Positions 54,199 to 63,986 of a stretch of DNA of 64,000 bases are shown here, piece by piece (position 1 is the stretch's first letter; the number at the start of each line of letters is the position of its first letter). A program made the position numbers and the translations under genes. The notes beneath the pieces were generated by a model. That model searched no databases. It was given only the letters and a program-made list of their open reading frames with translations, and was not told the DNA's origin. This DNA comes from an uncultured Flavobacteriales bacterium. Its GTDB lineage: Bacteria > Bacteroidota > Bacteroidia > Flavobacteriales > BACL11. The DNA is taken from assembly GCA_943789505.1 (NCBI GenBank), contig CALSUJ010000001.1, positions 124,001 through 188,000 on the forward strand. The letters run 5' to 3'.

Positions 54199-55006
54199 TA
54201 TATTGAGGCTATGAGTTCTTTAATGATTAGTGTTAGTTTAGGTTCTGCTACTTCTGATATTTTTTGTATTTCTTCATGGGTTACCTTTTTTATTTTTCCA
54301 GGTACCCCAAGGTCAGTAATTACTGACATAGCAAAACAAGGAATATCCATATGTCTTGCTACAATTACTTCTGGTGCGGTGGACATTCCAACTGTATCTC
54401 CACCAATAATGCGCATGTATTTATATTCGGCAGGAGTTTCCAATGTAGGTCCTGTTAAGGCAATATAAACTCCTTTTTGAACAGGAATATTATTAATTTT
54501 TGCTATTGTTTCAGCTTTTGCGATTAGGGTAGGGCAATAGGTTTCACTCATGTCAGGAAACCTTGGGCCTAGCTCTGCAATATTTTGTCCAATTAAAGGA
54601 TTTGGAATTAAGTTGATGTGATCACTTAATATCATTAAATCACCTACTTCATAGCTAGGGTTTACTCCGCCACTTGCATTAGAAACAATTAGGTTTTTGA
54701 TTCCAAGTAATTTCATTACCCGTACAGCAAAAGTAACTTTTTCCATAGTATATCCTTCATAAAAATGAAAGCGACCTTGCATAGCAACTACTTGTTTCCC
54801 TCCCAAGTTTCCAAAAATCAATCGACCTGAATGTCCTTCAACTGTTGAGAGCGGAAAGTTAGGAATGTCTTCATAAGAAATGGAATGTTCAATTTCAATT
54901 TCATTCACTAAACCACCAAGTCCTGTCCCTAGTATTATGCCTACTTGAGGATGTAGTTTGTTTTCTTTTCTAAGAATTCTGCTGATTCTTTAATTTTTTT
55001 CAACAT
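54198..55006 (-). CDS. Purine nucleoside phosphorylase with apparent 1-nt frameshift near the start
   Basis: The main frame is long and clear from 54198 to about 54960: [10 protein letters not shown] phosphate loop, [56 protein letters not shown] and [13 protein letters not shown] motifs. The expected N-terminus ([13 protein letters not shown], from ATG 55006) is in a different frame and runs into a TAG after 21 codons. One extra A in the A-run at 54966-54969 would join them into a normal ~270-aa enzyme. The first in-frame ATG (54908) would lose the phosphate loop. A 17-bp overlap with lpxK also supports the 55006 start. Either a real mutation or a sequence error. Confidence 0.8.
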
Positions 55007-56024
55007 AATCAAGTATCTGTTTTTTAAATTTTTCTGATTGGTCAATTTTTATTTCAATAGGGATATAATAAAAATTAACATCCTTAAAGTGTGGTAAAAA
55101 TTGCTTTAGTTTTGTAGCGTCTTTTTCGGTGGTTAAGATAAGTTTTTTTATGCTTTTATCAGCATTGTATTCTGCTAAGATAGTTTCAATGTCATTACTG
55201 ATGTAATTGTGATGGTCAGAATACTTTAAATGATTAATACTGTGTCCTTTTTCTTCAAGATATTTAATAAGAGGGTTTGTATTTGCAATACCACTAACTA
55301 AGGTGATGCTGTAGGGGTTGTTTTCCTCTAGTTCAGTATTATTGCTTATGCATTTGAATTTATGATATTCAATTCCTGAAAAATAAGCTTCTTGATGTGC
55401 AAATAGATGTAATCTCTCTAACATTCCTTTCTTCAAAGTAGGGTTGGTGTTTTCAGGAGTTTTACTAAAAATTACAGCATTTGCTCTTGAAACTCCTTTC
55501 TTGCTTTCTCTTAATTTACCAACTGGCATAAGGTAGTCCTTGTAATAAGGAGATGAGAAGGGGGTAATTAGGATATTAAATCCCGCTTTTATCCATCTAT
55601 GCTGATAGCCATCATCCAAAAGTATAACTTCAGTTTCAGGAAAATCGTTTAGGATTTGTTTTACACCCTTATTTCTGTTTTTTTCTACAACAACTAAGCA
55701 TTCGGGATTATTTTGTTTTAGCTGTAAAGGTTCGTCACCTACTTCAAAAGCATTACTTGTAATTTCAACAAATTGTAAGTTGGAGTTTTTACGTCCATAC
55801 CCTCTGCTTAGATACGCAACCTTATAATTATTCTTTAATAAATCTAAAAGGTATTGAGTATGTGGTGTTTTCCCTGTGCCTCCTACTGATAAATTACCAA
55901 TACAGATAATAGGAATAGTGTAGCTTTGAGATTTAAAAATTCCATAGTCGAATAACAAATTACGCATAGCTGTAATGCTACCGTAAATGAATGAGAATGG
56001 GAAAAGTAAATATCGCATAGGCAA
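54990..56024 (-). CDS. lpxK: Tetraacyldisaccharide 4'-kinase
   Basis: 344 aa. P-loop-like IICIGNLSVGGTGKTPHTQY (about 39-58), then LSRGYGR, GDEPLQLKQ, VILLDDGYQHRW and the C-terminal TTEKDATKLKQFLP, the LpxK signature. Phosphorylates the lipid A precursor at the 4' position at the inner membrane. Its stop overlaps the true start of the phosphorylase gene. Confidence 0.93.
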   Translation of the reverse strand: MPMRYLLFPFSFIYGSITAMRNLLFDYGIFKSQSYTIPIICIGNLSVGGTGKTPHTQYLLDLLKNNYKVAYLSRGYGRKNSNLQFVEITSNAFEVGDEPLQLKQNNPECLVVVEKNRNKGVKQILNDFPETEVILLDDGYQHRWIKAGFNILITPFSSPYYKDYLMPVGKLRESKKGVSRANAVIFSKTPENTNPTLKKGMLERLHLFAHQEAYFSGIEYHKFKCISNNTELEENNPYSITLVSGIANTNPLIKYLEEKGHSINHLKYSDHHNYISNDIETILAEYNADKSIKKLILTTEKDATKLKQFLPHFKDVNFYYIPIEIKIDQSEKFKKQILDYVEKN

Positions 56025-56055
56025 AGATAAGATTTAGATTTGAGATACTTAGAAA

Positions 56056-56085
56056 TTGAGGAATAGACTTTGTTTTGTATTTTTG
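56056..56085 (+). promoter_or_regulatory. Promoter of the Nif3-like gene
   Basis: TTG (56056-56058), 19 nt, TATTTTTG (56078-56085). The ATG follows only 4 nt later, so the transcript would start at about the start codon, suggesting a leaderless message. Confidence 0.6.
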
Positions 56086-56089
56086 AAAA

Positions 56090-56878
56090 ATGAAAATAAA
56101 ACAAATAACTAATTTTTTAGAAAGCTATGCGCCATTACAGTATCAAGAAAGCTATGATAATTGCGGTTTAATTGTTGGGGATGCTAAAGCTGAAGTTAAA
56201 GGTGCTCTTATTACTTTGGATTGTACGGAAGCAGTAATTGATGAGGCAATAGCAACAGGATGTAATTTAGTAATTGCTCATCATCCAATTATTTTTAGCG
56301 GACTTAAAAAACTAAATGGCAGTAATTATATTGAGCGTACAGTAATAAAAGCAATAAAAAATAATATTGCTATTTATGCAATCCATACCAACTTGGATAA
56401 TGTACACAATGGAGTGAATGCTAAAATTGCAGAAAAATTAGGATTGATAAATTGCAAAGTATTAGCGCTAAAACAAGAAGTAAATTCAGATTTAGTAGGT
56501 TCAGGAATTATTGGCGAACTAAAAACACCTGTAAATACAGAAGTCTTTTTGGAGAGCTTAAAAACCAAGATGCAAACCAAATGCATTAGACATACACTTA
56601 TTGTTAAAGAAAAAATACAAAGAGTAGCTGTGTGCGGAGGGAGTGGAAGTTTTCTGCTAAACAATGCAAAGGCTGCAAAAGCGGATGTATTTATTACAGC
56701 TGATTTTAAATATCATGAGTTTTTTGATGCTGAAAATAAGATTGTTATTGCAGACATTGGGCACTATGAAAGTGAGCAATTTACAAAGGATTTGATTTAT
56801 GATTTGCTTGTCAAAAATTTTACTAAATTTGCCGTCCGATTATCAAAAGTGAATACGAATCCGATAAAGTACTTATAA
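56090..56878 (+). CDS. Nif3-like dinuclear metal-centre protein (YbgI family)
   Basis: 262 aa. Metal-binding motifs NLVIAHHPIIFSGLKKLNG (about 60-78), AIYAIHTNLDNVHNG and the C-terminal FITADFKYHEFFDAE / IADIGHYESEQ are all present. This is the short form without the middle insert found in many Bacteroidota relatives (about 365 aa). Sometimes annotated as GTP cyclohydrolase type 1-like, but the function is not established. Overlaps the zinc-ribbon gene by 1 bp (a conserved pair in Bacteroidota). Confidence 0.88.
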   Translation: MKIKQITNFLESYAPLQYQESYDNCGLIVGDAKAEVKGALITLDCTEAVIDEAIATGCNLVIAHHPIIFSGLKKLNGSNYIERTVIKAIKNNIAIYAIHTNLDNVHNGVNAKIAEKLGLINCKVLALKQEVNSDLVGSGIIGELKTPVNTEVFLESLKTKMQTKCIRHTLIVKEKIQRVAVCGGSGSFLLNNAKAAKADVFITADFKYHEFFDAENKIVIADIGHYESEQFTKDLIYDLLVKNFTKFAVRLSKVNTNPIKYL

Positions 56879-57639
56879 TGGCAAAAACGACTAAAAAAAC
56901 GACAGCTTCTGTTGAAGATAAATTGAAAGCTTTACACCAACTTCAAGTAATTGATACTGAAGTGGATAAAATTAGAATTATCAGAGGTGAATTGCCTTTG
57001 GAAATTGAAGATTTAGAAGATTTAATGGAAGGATTAAATACTCGATTAGAGAAATTTAATGAGGAATTAATAACTATTAATAGTAACATTACAGCTAATA
57101 AAAACACTGTTGAGTTAGCTACAGATGCTATTGAAAAGTATGAAAAGCAGTTAAAAAACATTAAGAATAATCGCGAATTTACCTCTTTAACAAAAGAAGT
57201 AGAGTTTCAAAACTTAGAAGTTCAGATTGCTGAAAAGAATAAAATTCAGAATCAAGCTAATGTTTTGCATAAAACTGAAATCATCAATGCTTGTACAGCT
57301 CAAATTACTGAAAAGCAAGAAGAATTAAAAATAAAGCAAAGTGAATTGGATGAAATCATCAAAGAAACTGAAAAAGAAGAAGTTGCTTTAATGAAGGATT
57401 CTGTAAAAGCTGAAAAAGTAATTGACGAAAGATTATTAAACGCTTACAAGAGAATTAGAAGTAAAGTGTCAAATGGTTTAGCAGTTGTTTCTGTTGAGCG
57501 TGATGCTTGTGGAGGTTGCTTTAGCCAAATCCCACCACAAAGACAATTAGATATTCAAATGCACAAAAAAGTAATTGTTTGTGAGCATTGTGGTAGAATT
57601 ATGGTTGACTCAAATATATTTGAAGAGCAAGAAGCTTAA
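56878..57639 (+). CDS. Coiled-coil zinc-ribbon protein (CdsZ/zf-RING_7 type)
   Basis: 253 aa. A long coiled coil (about 30-190) precedes a C-terminal four-Cys zinc ribbon (ERDACGGCFSQIPPQRQLDI, then VIVCEHCGRIMVD). This is the layout of the YbgI-neighbour zinc-ribbon proteins of unknown function; nucleic-acid or Nif3-partner roles have been suggested. Translated directly after the Nif3-like gene and followed by a terminator. Confidence 0.85.
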   Translation: MAKTTKKTTASVEDKLKALHQLQVIDTEVDKIRIIRGELPLEIEDLEDLMEGLNTRLEKFNEELITINSNITANKNTVELATDAIEKYEKQLKNIKNNREFTSLTKEVEFQNLEVQIAEKNKIQNQANVLHKTEIINACTAQITEKQEELKIKQSELDEIIKETEKEEVALMKDSVKAEKVIDERLLNAYKRIRSKVSNGLAVVSVERDACGGCFSQIPPQRQLDIQMHKKVIVCEHCGRIMVDSNIFEEQEA

Positions 57640-57658
57640 TAATAAACGAACTTAATTT

Positions 57659-57692
57659 AAAGGGATTTCATATTTTTGAAGTCCCTTTTTTT
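57659..57692 (+). terminator. Terminator after zinc-ribbon gene
   Basis: An 11-bp stem with one G-U pair (57659-57669 / 57678-57688), followed by T's. It lies only 6 bp before the ATG of the TPR gene, so it may also act as a control point for that gene. Confidence 0.75.
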
Positions 57693-57697
57693 ATATA

Positions 57698-59164
57698 ATG
57701 AGAATTTTAACGATATTATTTCTTTTTTTAACTAACCCTCTGTTTGCATCATTTCAGATGAATGAAAGAATGCAGCAATCGTATACTCATATTATCAATT
57801 TGGAATTTGAAGCTGCCAATAAATTGCTTCAATTAGAACAATTAGAAAACCGTGATAATGCCATCCTTGTTTTGCATCAAAATTATATTGACTTTTTAAC
57901 GATTCTTATTGGGGAAGAAACAGAATTTTTCTCAACTGCAAAGGAATTGAAGTCACATAGAATTGATTTTATTAAAGATGGAGATGATAGTTCTCCTTAT
58001 TATTTATATGCTCAAGCTGAAGTGCATTTACAATGGGCTTTTGCTCGTATAAAATTTGAAGAGTACTTGACTGCTGCTTATGAAATTCAGAAAGCTTATT
58101 CTCTTTTGGAAAAAAATCATGAGCAATTTCCCAATTTTAAACTCAATATAAAAGGATTAGGATTATTGCATACTTTGGTTGGGGCTATTCCTGAAAAATA
58201 TCAATGGGTAATTAACTTAGTAGGGATGGAGGGAGGTGTTGAACTTGGTTTAGCTGAGTTGAAGTCTTTGTTACAAGATGAGGAAATGGAAATGTATCAT
58301 TCAGAAGTTTTATTCTTAACTACTTTCTTACAATTAAATATGACAAATAATGAAATAGCTTATAAGCAATTATTGGATGTTATAGCAAGTGAGTATTCCG
58401 ATAATTATCTGTTAAATTTTGCTGCAGCTCGTCTTTCGCATGCTTTAGGTAAGAATACTTTATGCATTAAGGTGTTGGAAAACCGTCCAGCTGATCAAGG
58501 GAAATATCCTTTTCATTATTTAGATTATTTACAAGGCATCTCTTATTTGTACTCATTGGATTATGAAAAATCTGAAATGTATTTTAATCGGTTTCTTAAG
58601 AATTTTAAAGGAAATAATTATATAAAATCTGCCTATCAAAAATTGTCTTGGATTGCTTTTTTACAACAGAAGAGTGATGAAGAAATGGGATATTTGAAAA
58701 AAATAAAATTAGAAGGAAGAGCATTTATTGATGAAGATAAAGTTGCCTTAAAAGAGGCTGAGAAAAACCATTTGAATTCTCCAAAATTATTAAGAGCAAG
58801 ACTACTTTATGATGGTGGATATTATGAGAAAGCACAATTAGAACTAACTAGTGAAAATAAATTGTCAGATTATGCTGGATTTTTTGATGAGTATTATTAT
58901 CGTTTAGCGCGTATTGAATCAAAGCTAAAGTACTTGGATGAACAAGTAATTGCTCAATATCAAAAAGCTTTTGATTTAGGAAAAAAGTCTAAAAACTATT
59001 ATGCACCTATGTCAGCTTTACAAATAGGGTTGATTTATGAAAAACAGGAAAAGTTAAATCAAGCAAAAATCTATTTTGAAAAATGTTTATCCCTTTCTGA
59101 CTTTGATTATGAAAGAGGAATTCATCAAAAAGCAAAAGTTGGTTTAGTTCGCGTTACTAATTAA
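57698..59164 (+). CDS. TPR-repeat secreted or periplasmic protein
   Basis: 488 aa. Signal peptide (1-18, LTILFLFLTNPLFASF). Helical repeats run the length, with clear TPR pairs at the C-terminus (MSALQIGLIYEKQEKLNQAK, IYFEKCLSLSDFDYERGIHQ) and an YLDYLQGISYLYSLDYEKSE segment in the middle. Function not known; scaffold or tether roles are usual. Overlaps the stop of the convergent porin gene by 4 bp. Confidence 0.7.
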   Translation: MRILTILFLFLTNPLFASFQMNERMQQSYTHIINLEFEAANKLLQLEQLENRDNAILVLHQNYIDFLTILIGEETEFFSTAKELKSHRIDFIKDGDDSSPYYLYAQAEVHLQWAFARIKFEEYLTAAYEIQKAYSLLEKNHEQFPNFKLNIKGLGLLHTLVGAIPEKYQWVINLVGMEGGVELGLAELKSLLQDEEMEMYHSEVLFLTTFLQLNMTNNEIAYKQLLDVIASEYSDNYLLNFAAARLSHALGKNTLCIKVLENRPADQGKYPFHYLDYLQGISYLYSLDYEKSEMYFNRFLKNFKGNNYIKSAYQKLSWIAFLQQKSDEEMGYLKKIKLEGRAFIDEDKVALKEAEKNHLNSPKLLRARLLYDGGYYEKAQLELTSENKLSDYAGFFDEYYYRLARIESKLKYLDEQVIAQYQKAFDLGKKSKNYYAPMSALQIGLIYEKQEKLNQAKIYFEKCLSLSDFDYERGIHQKAKVGLVRVTN

Positions 59165-60618
59165 TATCGGAATCCTAGAGTGAATACTAGACTATGATTT
59201 GTATTTACTAAAGATACAGGATTGATATAATCTTCACTGTATAGTAGGTGTTCACCATTTCCTTGTGATAATACATAAGCTGCATCCAAATAGTATCCAC
59301 CATTATTTATCCCCAATCCAAAGCTGAAATTTTCTTTACTGTAATCTTTGTTTGCAAATGCACTTCCGTATTTTGAGTATCCAGCTCTAACTACAAAAGG
59401 CTTTATATTTATCTCAGCACCTAAACGGATATTTGAAGCCTTGGTATATAGTTCCTGAATAACATTGTTCTCATCAGTAAACGTGTATTGACTAGAATGC
59501 ATACTTGAGAAAGAGTAGTCAACTATTTCATAATCGGCACTCAATAGGATGTTTTTGTTTAATAAGGATGATGCACTTAAAATTGCTTTCCAAGGCGTAA
59601 TTAAATCGTATTCAAAGTAGTTAGTATTTGAGCGTTCAGTAAAACTTTCTTCAGTAAAATGTGTTGTTAAGCTTGTGCTGAAGGTTTCTTCAATACTGTA
59701 AGCTGTTGGGGTGTGCAGGGCAGCACCTAGTTTTAAGTTATCATTTACTCTAAGTATTGCACCTAGTTTTAGGTTTAGACCAGCTCCATAGACGCTTAAT
59801 TCCTCGTGTAAGTCAAATCCTTGCAACCCATTAATTGTATCTTCAAAATTTGTTTCACTATAAGTTGATTTTTCATAATAATCTAAAGTAGGAACTCCTA
59901 TTGTAGCTCCTAAGTATAACTGTTCGTTAAAAGACCCTCCGATAGAGAAAATAAACTCATTTTTACCTCCAGAAGAATGAATATTTTTAGTTTGAGTTTT
60001 CGAAGAATTTCCGTTAACATGGGAGATATAATTTCCGTTATCCTGAGCATACCAATCAGTTGTTGTGTCTACGCTATTGTTTGCTAAATCAATTAAGTTA
60101 GTCCAGAAAGCAGGCGCAGAATAAAGTGTATTTAACTCATCAATAGAATTGCCTTGAGAAATCGCTAAGATATTATCAGCTATTGAGGAAGTATTATTTT
60201 CACCTTGAGTTCTAATATTACTATTATAATTTGCTAATTGATTCCAGCCAATAGCAAAATTGATTCTTTTCCATTCCGAATTTTCTCTAAGACTTGAAAA
60301 TACAAGACCTATGTTGCCTATTTTTAATCCTGATTTGTAGTCAGTTTCTTTATTTCCGTAATAAGAAGTATTGCTATTTAGACTGAAACTGGGAGTAAAG
60401 CTAAATTCAGAAAACTGATACATTCCAATTCCTGCAGGGTTTAGACTTAGTGCAGAGAACTCTCCACCTAAAGAACCAAATGCACCACTCATTGCTGTAA
60501 AACGAGCTGTGCCTAATGGTGCATCTTGAGAAAAACGTAAAGCATCAATCTCGTTTTGAGCTAATAAAGTAATACTGCTTAGTGCAATAATTGATATTGC
60601 TAATAATCCTTTTTTCAT
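59161..60618 (-). CDS. OmpP1/FadL-family outer-membrane transporter
   Basis: 485 aa. Signal peptide ending LLAQ, then the FadL start (ALRFSQDAPLGTARFTAMSG, AFGSLGGEFSALSLNPAGIG), repeated amphipathic strands and a C-terminal barrel end (NTNHSLVFTLGFRY, aromatic last residue). Should take hydrophobic compounds or fatty acids across the outer membrane. Follows the lipoprotein gene at 60622 by 3 bp. Confidence 0.88.
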   Translation of the reverse strand: MKKGLLAISIIALSSITLLAQNEIDALRFSQDAPLGTARFTAMSGAFGSLGGEFSALSLNPAGIGMYQFSEFSFTPSFSLNSNTSYYGNKETDYKSGLKIGNIGLVFSSLRENSEWKRINFAIGWNQLANYNSNIRTQGENNTSSIADNILAISQGNSIDELNTLYSAPAFWTNLIDLANNSVDTTTDWYAQDNGNYISHVNGNSSKTQTKNIHSSGGKNEFIFSIGGSFNEQLYLGATIGVPTLDYYEKSTYSETNFEDTINGLQGFDLHEELSVYGAGLNLKLGAILRVNDNLKLGAALHTPTAYSIEETFSTSLTTHFTEESFTERSNTNYFEYDLITPWKAILSASSLLNKNILLSADYEIVDYSFSSMHSSQYTFTDENNVIQELYTKASNIRLGAEINIKPFVVRAGYSKYGSAFANKDYSKENFSFGLGINNGGYYLDAAYVLSQGNGEHLLYSEDYINPVSLVNTNHSLVFTLGFRY

Positions 60619-60621
60619 TTG

Positions 60622-61590
60622 TTATTTTCTTGGTTTTGTACTTCTTCTATTTGAATTTCCTGAGGATCTACTTCCACTGTTAGACTTACTACTTCCTGAA
60701 TTATAACTTCTATTACTCGAGTTAGATTTTGGAGCTGAATAACTTTTGTTATTTGTGTTTGATTTTGGAGCAGTATAGGAACGATTTCCTTTTTTTTTAG
60801 TAGTCTTAGTTGATGTATTTCCCCTATAAGAGTTGTTTGTTTTGGTATTAGCTCTGTTAGTGTTTGTTTTAATACTTGTATTCCCTCTGCTATTACTAGC
60901 CTTAATAGTCGTATTTCCTCTGTATGGTTTTGTTGTTATTGAGGTATTCCTTATTGTAGAATTGGTGTTATTTTTCAAAGTATTTCCATTCCTAATAATT
61001 AAGGTTGATGTATTAACATTAGTATTTGGGATAATCGTATTTGTTTTCACCCCTCTTCCGCTAGAATGTGAAGATAAGGAACCTCTATGACCTGTTATTT
61101 GGTTATTATTATTGTAATAGGTGTAAGTTGGTGTGTTATGATGGTAATTGTTGTGTCCATAAGCGTAATAACTATTGTAATTATTGGAGTAATAAGGAGA
61201 ATAGTATGAATAATAAGGAGAATTCCAATTGTATCCGTAATAGATGCTTGTTCCACAATAGAAAGGATCATTATTATACCAGTAATAATCGGTATAAAGA
61301 CCACCATAATAATTGCTGTAATACATTGGTCTATGAAATCTTCTTATTCTTGAAGAAAAACTATAATCATAATAATCTTCAGCAACATCATACTCGCTAT
61401 AGTAATTATCAGTTATTGTGTCCGTATCTTGTGTTTGATAAATTTCATATACAGGTTCTGTTACAATTTCTTCATAACTACTAAATTCACTGCTACCCAA
61501 ATAATTAGGATCGCTATAATGCATATGTGAGGATGTAATGCATGAAGATAAAAAAAGCAAAACGATAGAAGTATAAAGTAAAGGTCTCAT
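60622..61590 (-). CDS. Low-complexity lipoprotein rich in Tyr, Asn, Ser and Gly
   Basis: 322 aa from ATG 61590, which gives a lipobox signal (LYTSIVLLFLSSC, Cys about 17); an upstream in-frame start adds 9 residues and no signal. Residues about 60-170 are Tyr/Asn-rich (YYSNYYGGLYTDYYWYNN), and the C-terminus is a basic Asn/Thr/Ser/Lys repeat (GNTSIKTNTNR, GNTSTKTTKKKGNR, SNTNNKSYSAPKSN). Likely disordered and surface- or periplasm-exposed. No family recognised. Probably co-transcribed with the FadL-like gene. Confidence 0.75.
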   Translation of the reverse strand: MRPLLYTSIVLLFLSSCITSSHMHYSDPNYLGSSEFSSYEEIVTEPVYEIYQTQDTDTITDNYYSEYDVAEDYYDYSFSSRIRRFHRPMYYSNYYGGLYTDYYWYNNDPFYCGTSIYYGYNWNSPYYSYYSPYYSNNYNSYYAYGHNNYHHNTPTYTYYNNNNQITGHRGSLSSHSSGRGVKTNTIIPNTNVNTSTLIIRNGNTLKNNTNSTIRNTSITTKPYRGNTTIKASNSRGNTSIKTNTNRANTKTNNSYRGNTSTKTTKKKGNRSYTAPKSNTNNKSYSAPKSNSSNRSYNSGSSKSNSGSRSSGNSNRRSTKPRK

Positions 61591-61640
61591 AGTAGTATGT
61601 TTTTGTTTGACAGGCATAAACTTATGCTAGTTTAATTTGT

Positions 61641-61648
61641 TAGTTTTG
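61641..61648 (+). promoter_or_regulatory. -7 promoter element of proS
   Basis: TAGTTTTG fits TAnnTTTG, with a 57-nt leader to the proS ATG. No clear -33 TTG. Confidence 0.35.
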
Positions 61649-61705
61649 TGCAACTTTAGTAAGTTAACGAGAATAACATTACAAAATTACATTTTTTAAA
61701 GCATA

Positions 61706-63178
61706 ATGGCAAAAAAACTAACATCAAGAGAAGAGGACTACTCACAATGGTATAATGAAATTGTACAAGGTGCTGATTTAGCGGAGAATTCAGGAGTAAG
61801 AGGTTGTATGGTAATTAAGCCTTATGGCTTTGCAATTTGGGAAAAAATGCAAGCAGAACTAGACAGAATGTTCAAAGCAACAGGTCATGTGAATGCTTAT
61901 TTCCCTCTTTTTATCCCAAAATCATATTTAAGTAAAGAGGCTGCTCATGTTGAGGGTTTTGCAAAAGAATGTGCTGTCGTTACACATTATCGTTTAAAAA
62001 ATGCTGAAGATGGTAGTGGCTTAATAGTTGACCCTACTGCTAAATTAGAAGAAGAATTAATTGTCCGCCCTACATCTGAAACTATTATTTGGGACACTTA
62101 CCGTAAGTGGATTCAATCATATCGTGATTTACCAATTTTGATAAACCAATGGGCAAATGTAGTAAGATGGGAAATGCGTACAAGATTGTTTTTGCGGACT
62201 ACAGAGTTTTTATGGCAAGAAGGACATACTGCTCATGCTACTAAAAAAGAAGCAGTTGAGGAAACTGAGCAGATGATTGGTATTTATGCTGATTTTGCTA
62301 AAAACTTTATGGCAATGCCAGTTGTTCAAGGATTGAAATCAGCCAATGAGCGTTTTGCCGGAGCTGAAGAAACCTATTGTATTGAAGCGCTTATGCAGGA
62401 TGGGAAAGCTTTACAGGCAGGAACATCTCACTTTTTAGGACAGAATTTCGCAAAAGCATTTGATGTGAAGTTTGCAACAAAGGAGGGTAAGAAAGAATAT
62501 GTTTGGGCTTCTTCATGGGGTGTTTCAACTCGCTTAATGGGCGCTTTGATTATGACGCATTCTGATGATCATGGTTTAGTATTGCCTCCAAAACTAGCTC
62601 CATTTCAAGTCGTGATTGTGCCGATTTACAAAGGAGATGAACAATTAGATGCTGTATCACAGGTGGCGAACAAAGTGAAGATGGCTTTAGAAGAAAAAGG
62701 CATATCAGTTAAATTTGATAATAGAGATACACATAAGCCAGGTTGGAAATTTGCAGAATACGAATTGAAAGGAGTGCCATTACGTTTAGCATTAGGGGCT
62801 CGGGATTTAGAAAACGGTACCATTGAAGTGGCTCGTAGAGATACTTTGGAAAAAGAAACTTTACAGATAATAGATATTGAAAATAAGGTTGAACATTTGT
62901 TAGAGAATATTCAAGATAATTTATATAAAAAAGCATTAACCTATCGTGAAGAAAAAACCTATAAAGCGGACTCTAAAGAAGAATTTATAAAGTTAATTGA
63001 AAAAGGGGGGTTTGTATATGCACATTGGGATGGTACTTCTAAAACTGAAGAATTAATTAAGCAAGAAACTAAAGCTACAATAAGATGTATCCCTTTGGAT
63101 GTCAAAAATGAGGATGGGGTTTGTGTTTTTACAGGCAAACCGTCAGCCAATAGAGTGTTATTTGCAAAATCATATTAA
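61706..63178 (+). CDS. proS: Proline--tRNA ligase (short, archaeal/eukaryote-like type)
   Basis: 490 aa, fitting the ProS type without the bacterial editing insert. Class II motifs: [60 protein letters not shown], and the motif-3 region [20 protein letters not shown]. Then the HGTP anticodon domain (VVIVPIYKG) and a C-terminal domain with Cys residues ([17 protein letters not shown]). Charges tRNA-Pro in the cytoplasm. Followed 3 bp later by an unknown gene. Confidence 0.95.
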   Translation: MAKKLTSREEDYSQWYNEIVQGADLAENSGVRGCMVIKPYGFAIWEKMQAELDRMFKATGHVNAYFPLFIPKSYLSKEAAHVEGFAKECAVVTHYRLKNAEDGSGLIVDPTAKLEEELIVRPTSETIIWDTYRKWIQSYRDLPILINQWANVVRWEMRTRLFLRTTEFLWQEGHTAHATKKEAVEETEQMIGIYADFAKNFMAMPVVQGLKSANERFAGAEETYCIEALMQDGKALQAGTSHFLGQNFAKAFDVKFATKEGKKEYVWASSWGVSTRLMGALIMTHSDDHGLVLPPKLAPFQVVIVPIYKGDEQLDAVSQVANKVKMALEEKGISVKFDNRDTHKPGWKFAEYELKGVPLRLALGARDLENGTIEVARRDTLEKETLQIIDIENKVEHLLENIQDNLYKKALTYREEKTYKADSKEEFIKLIEKGGFVYAHWDGTSKTEELIKQETKATIRCIPLDVKNEDGVCVFTGKPSANRVLFAKSY

Positions 63179-63181
63179 AAG

Positions 63182-63856
63182 ATGAATGATAAAGAAAAGA
63201 TTGTTGAATTATTAAAGACTAAAGCGAGTACAAAGCAAGAGGTTTTTCGAAAAACTAAATCAGTTTTTGCTGAATTTCAGCAGTATTTAGAAGCTAAATC
63301 AAATATTATTAATAATGAATTAGCTGATAAAGATGTGCAAGTCATCTATTCTTCAGATGGTGATTTTGAATCAAAATTAAAATTTTCAGGTGATACTTTA
63401 CTCTTTCATATGCATTCCAATGTATTTGATTTTCCAAATTCACATTCAATCAATAAAACAAAATATGTTAAGCAGGATAAGTTAAGGTCTTTTTGCGGGG
63501 TGATTAATATCTATAATTTTCTTTCGGATTCTTTTAAATATAATCGCATGAATGATGCTGGTTATTTAATTGCCCGTGTATTTATTAATAAGGATAAACA
63601 TTTTTTTGTTGAGGGTGATAAACAGTTAGGTTTTTTGTTTAATGATTTTGTAAATCAACAAATAAATACAGATCAGATTGATAAAATCATTAATGAAACA
63701 GTGGTTTATGCGTTAAATTTTGATTTACAAACACCAAATTTCAATGATGTTAAGGTTGTGTCTGTTCATCAAATACTAGATATGAATAACAATCAAAAAC
63801 TAAAAACAGCCAAACGATTGGGTTACAAATTTTCTTTTGAAACAAATAATGATTAA
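63182..63856 (+). CDS. Hypothetical protein, 224 aa
   Basis: No named family recognised. Soluble, with a helical start (NDKEKIVELLKTKASTKQEV), a central mixed region (DGDFESKLKFSGDTLLFHMH, DKLRSFCGVINIYNFLSDSF) and a helical end. No signal peptide or membrane helix, so cytoplasmic. Starts 3 bp after proS and probably co-transcribed with it. Confidence 0.7.
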   Translation: MNDKEKIVELLKTKASTKQEVFRKTKSVFAEFQQYLEAKSNIINNELADKDVQVIYSSDGDFESKLKFSGDTLLFHMHSNVFDFPNSHSINKTKYVKQDKLRSFCGVINIYNFLSDSFKYNRMNDAGYLIARVFINKDKHFFVEGDKQLGFLFNDFVNQQINTDQIDKIINETVVYALNFDLQTPNFNDVKVVSVHQILDMNNNQKLKTAKRLGYKFSFETNND

Positions 63857-63860
63857 TTTT

Positions 63861-63890
63861 TTGTGTGGTTTTAAAAAAAGTATAAATTTG
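63861..63890 (+). promoter_or_regulatory. Promoter of tRNA-Glu
   Basis: TTG (63861-63863), 19 nt, TAAATTTG (63883-63890), ending 24 nt before the tRNA. Same spacing as the tRNA-Val promoter. Confidence 0.75.
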
Positions 63891-63914
63891 CACCCTCAAT
63901 TTTGAGAACATTAT

Positions 63915-63986
63915 GGCCCGGTCGTCTAGTGGTTAGGACGCATGGTTTTCATCCATGTAACCGGAGTTCGATTCTCCGTCGGGCTA
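63915..63986 (+). tRNA. tRNA-Glu (anticodon UUC)
   Basis: 72 nt with a full cloverleaf: acceptor GGCCCGG / TCGGGCT (G-U at both ends), anticodon stem CATGG/CCATG with loop TTTTCAT (anticodon TTC), T-arm CCGGA GTTCGAT TCTCCG, discriminator A. CCA is not encoded. Confidence 0.97.

Noticed and set aside
54198-54908. Phosphorylase read as complete from ATG 54908
   Set aside because: That start drops the phosphate-binding loop, which is still encoded just upstream in the same frame.
54940-55006. Programmed -1 frameshift in the phosphorylase gene
   Set aside because: No classical slippery heptamer with a following stem was found, and this enzyme family is not known for it; a 1-nt deletion in an A-run is simpler.
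56374-56664. Leftward 96-codon ORF inside the Nif3-like gene
   Set aside because: Entirely antisense to a well-conserved gene; no leader or family.
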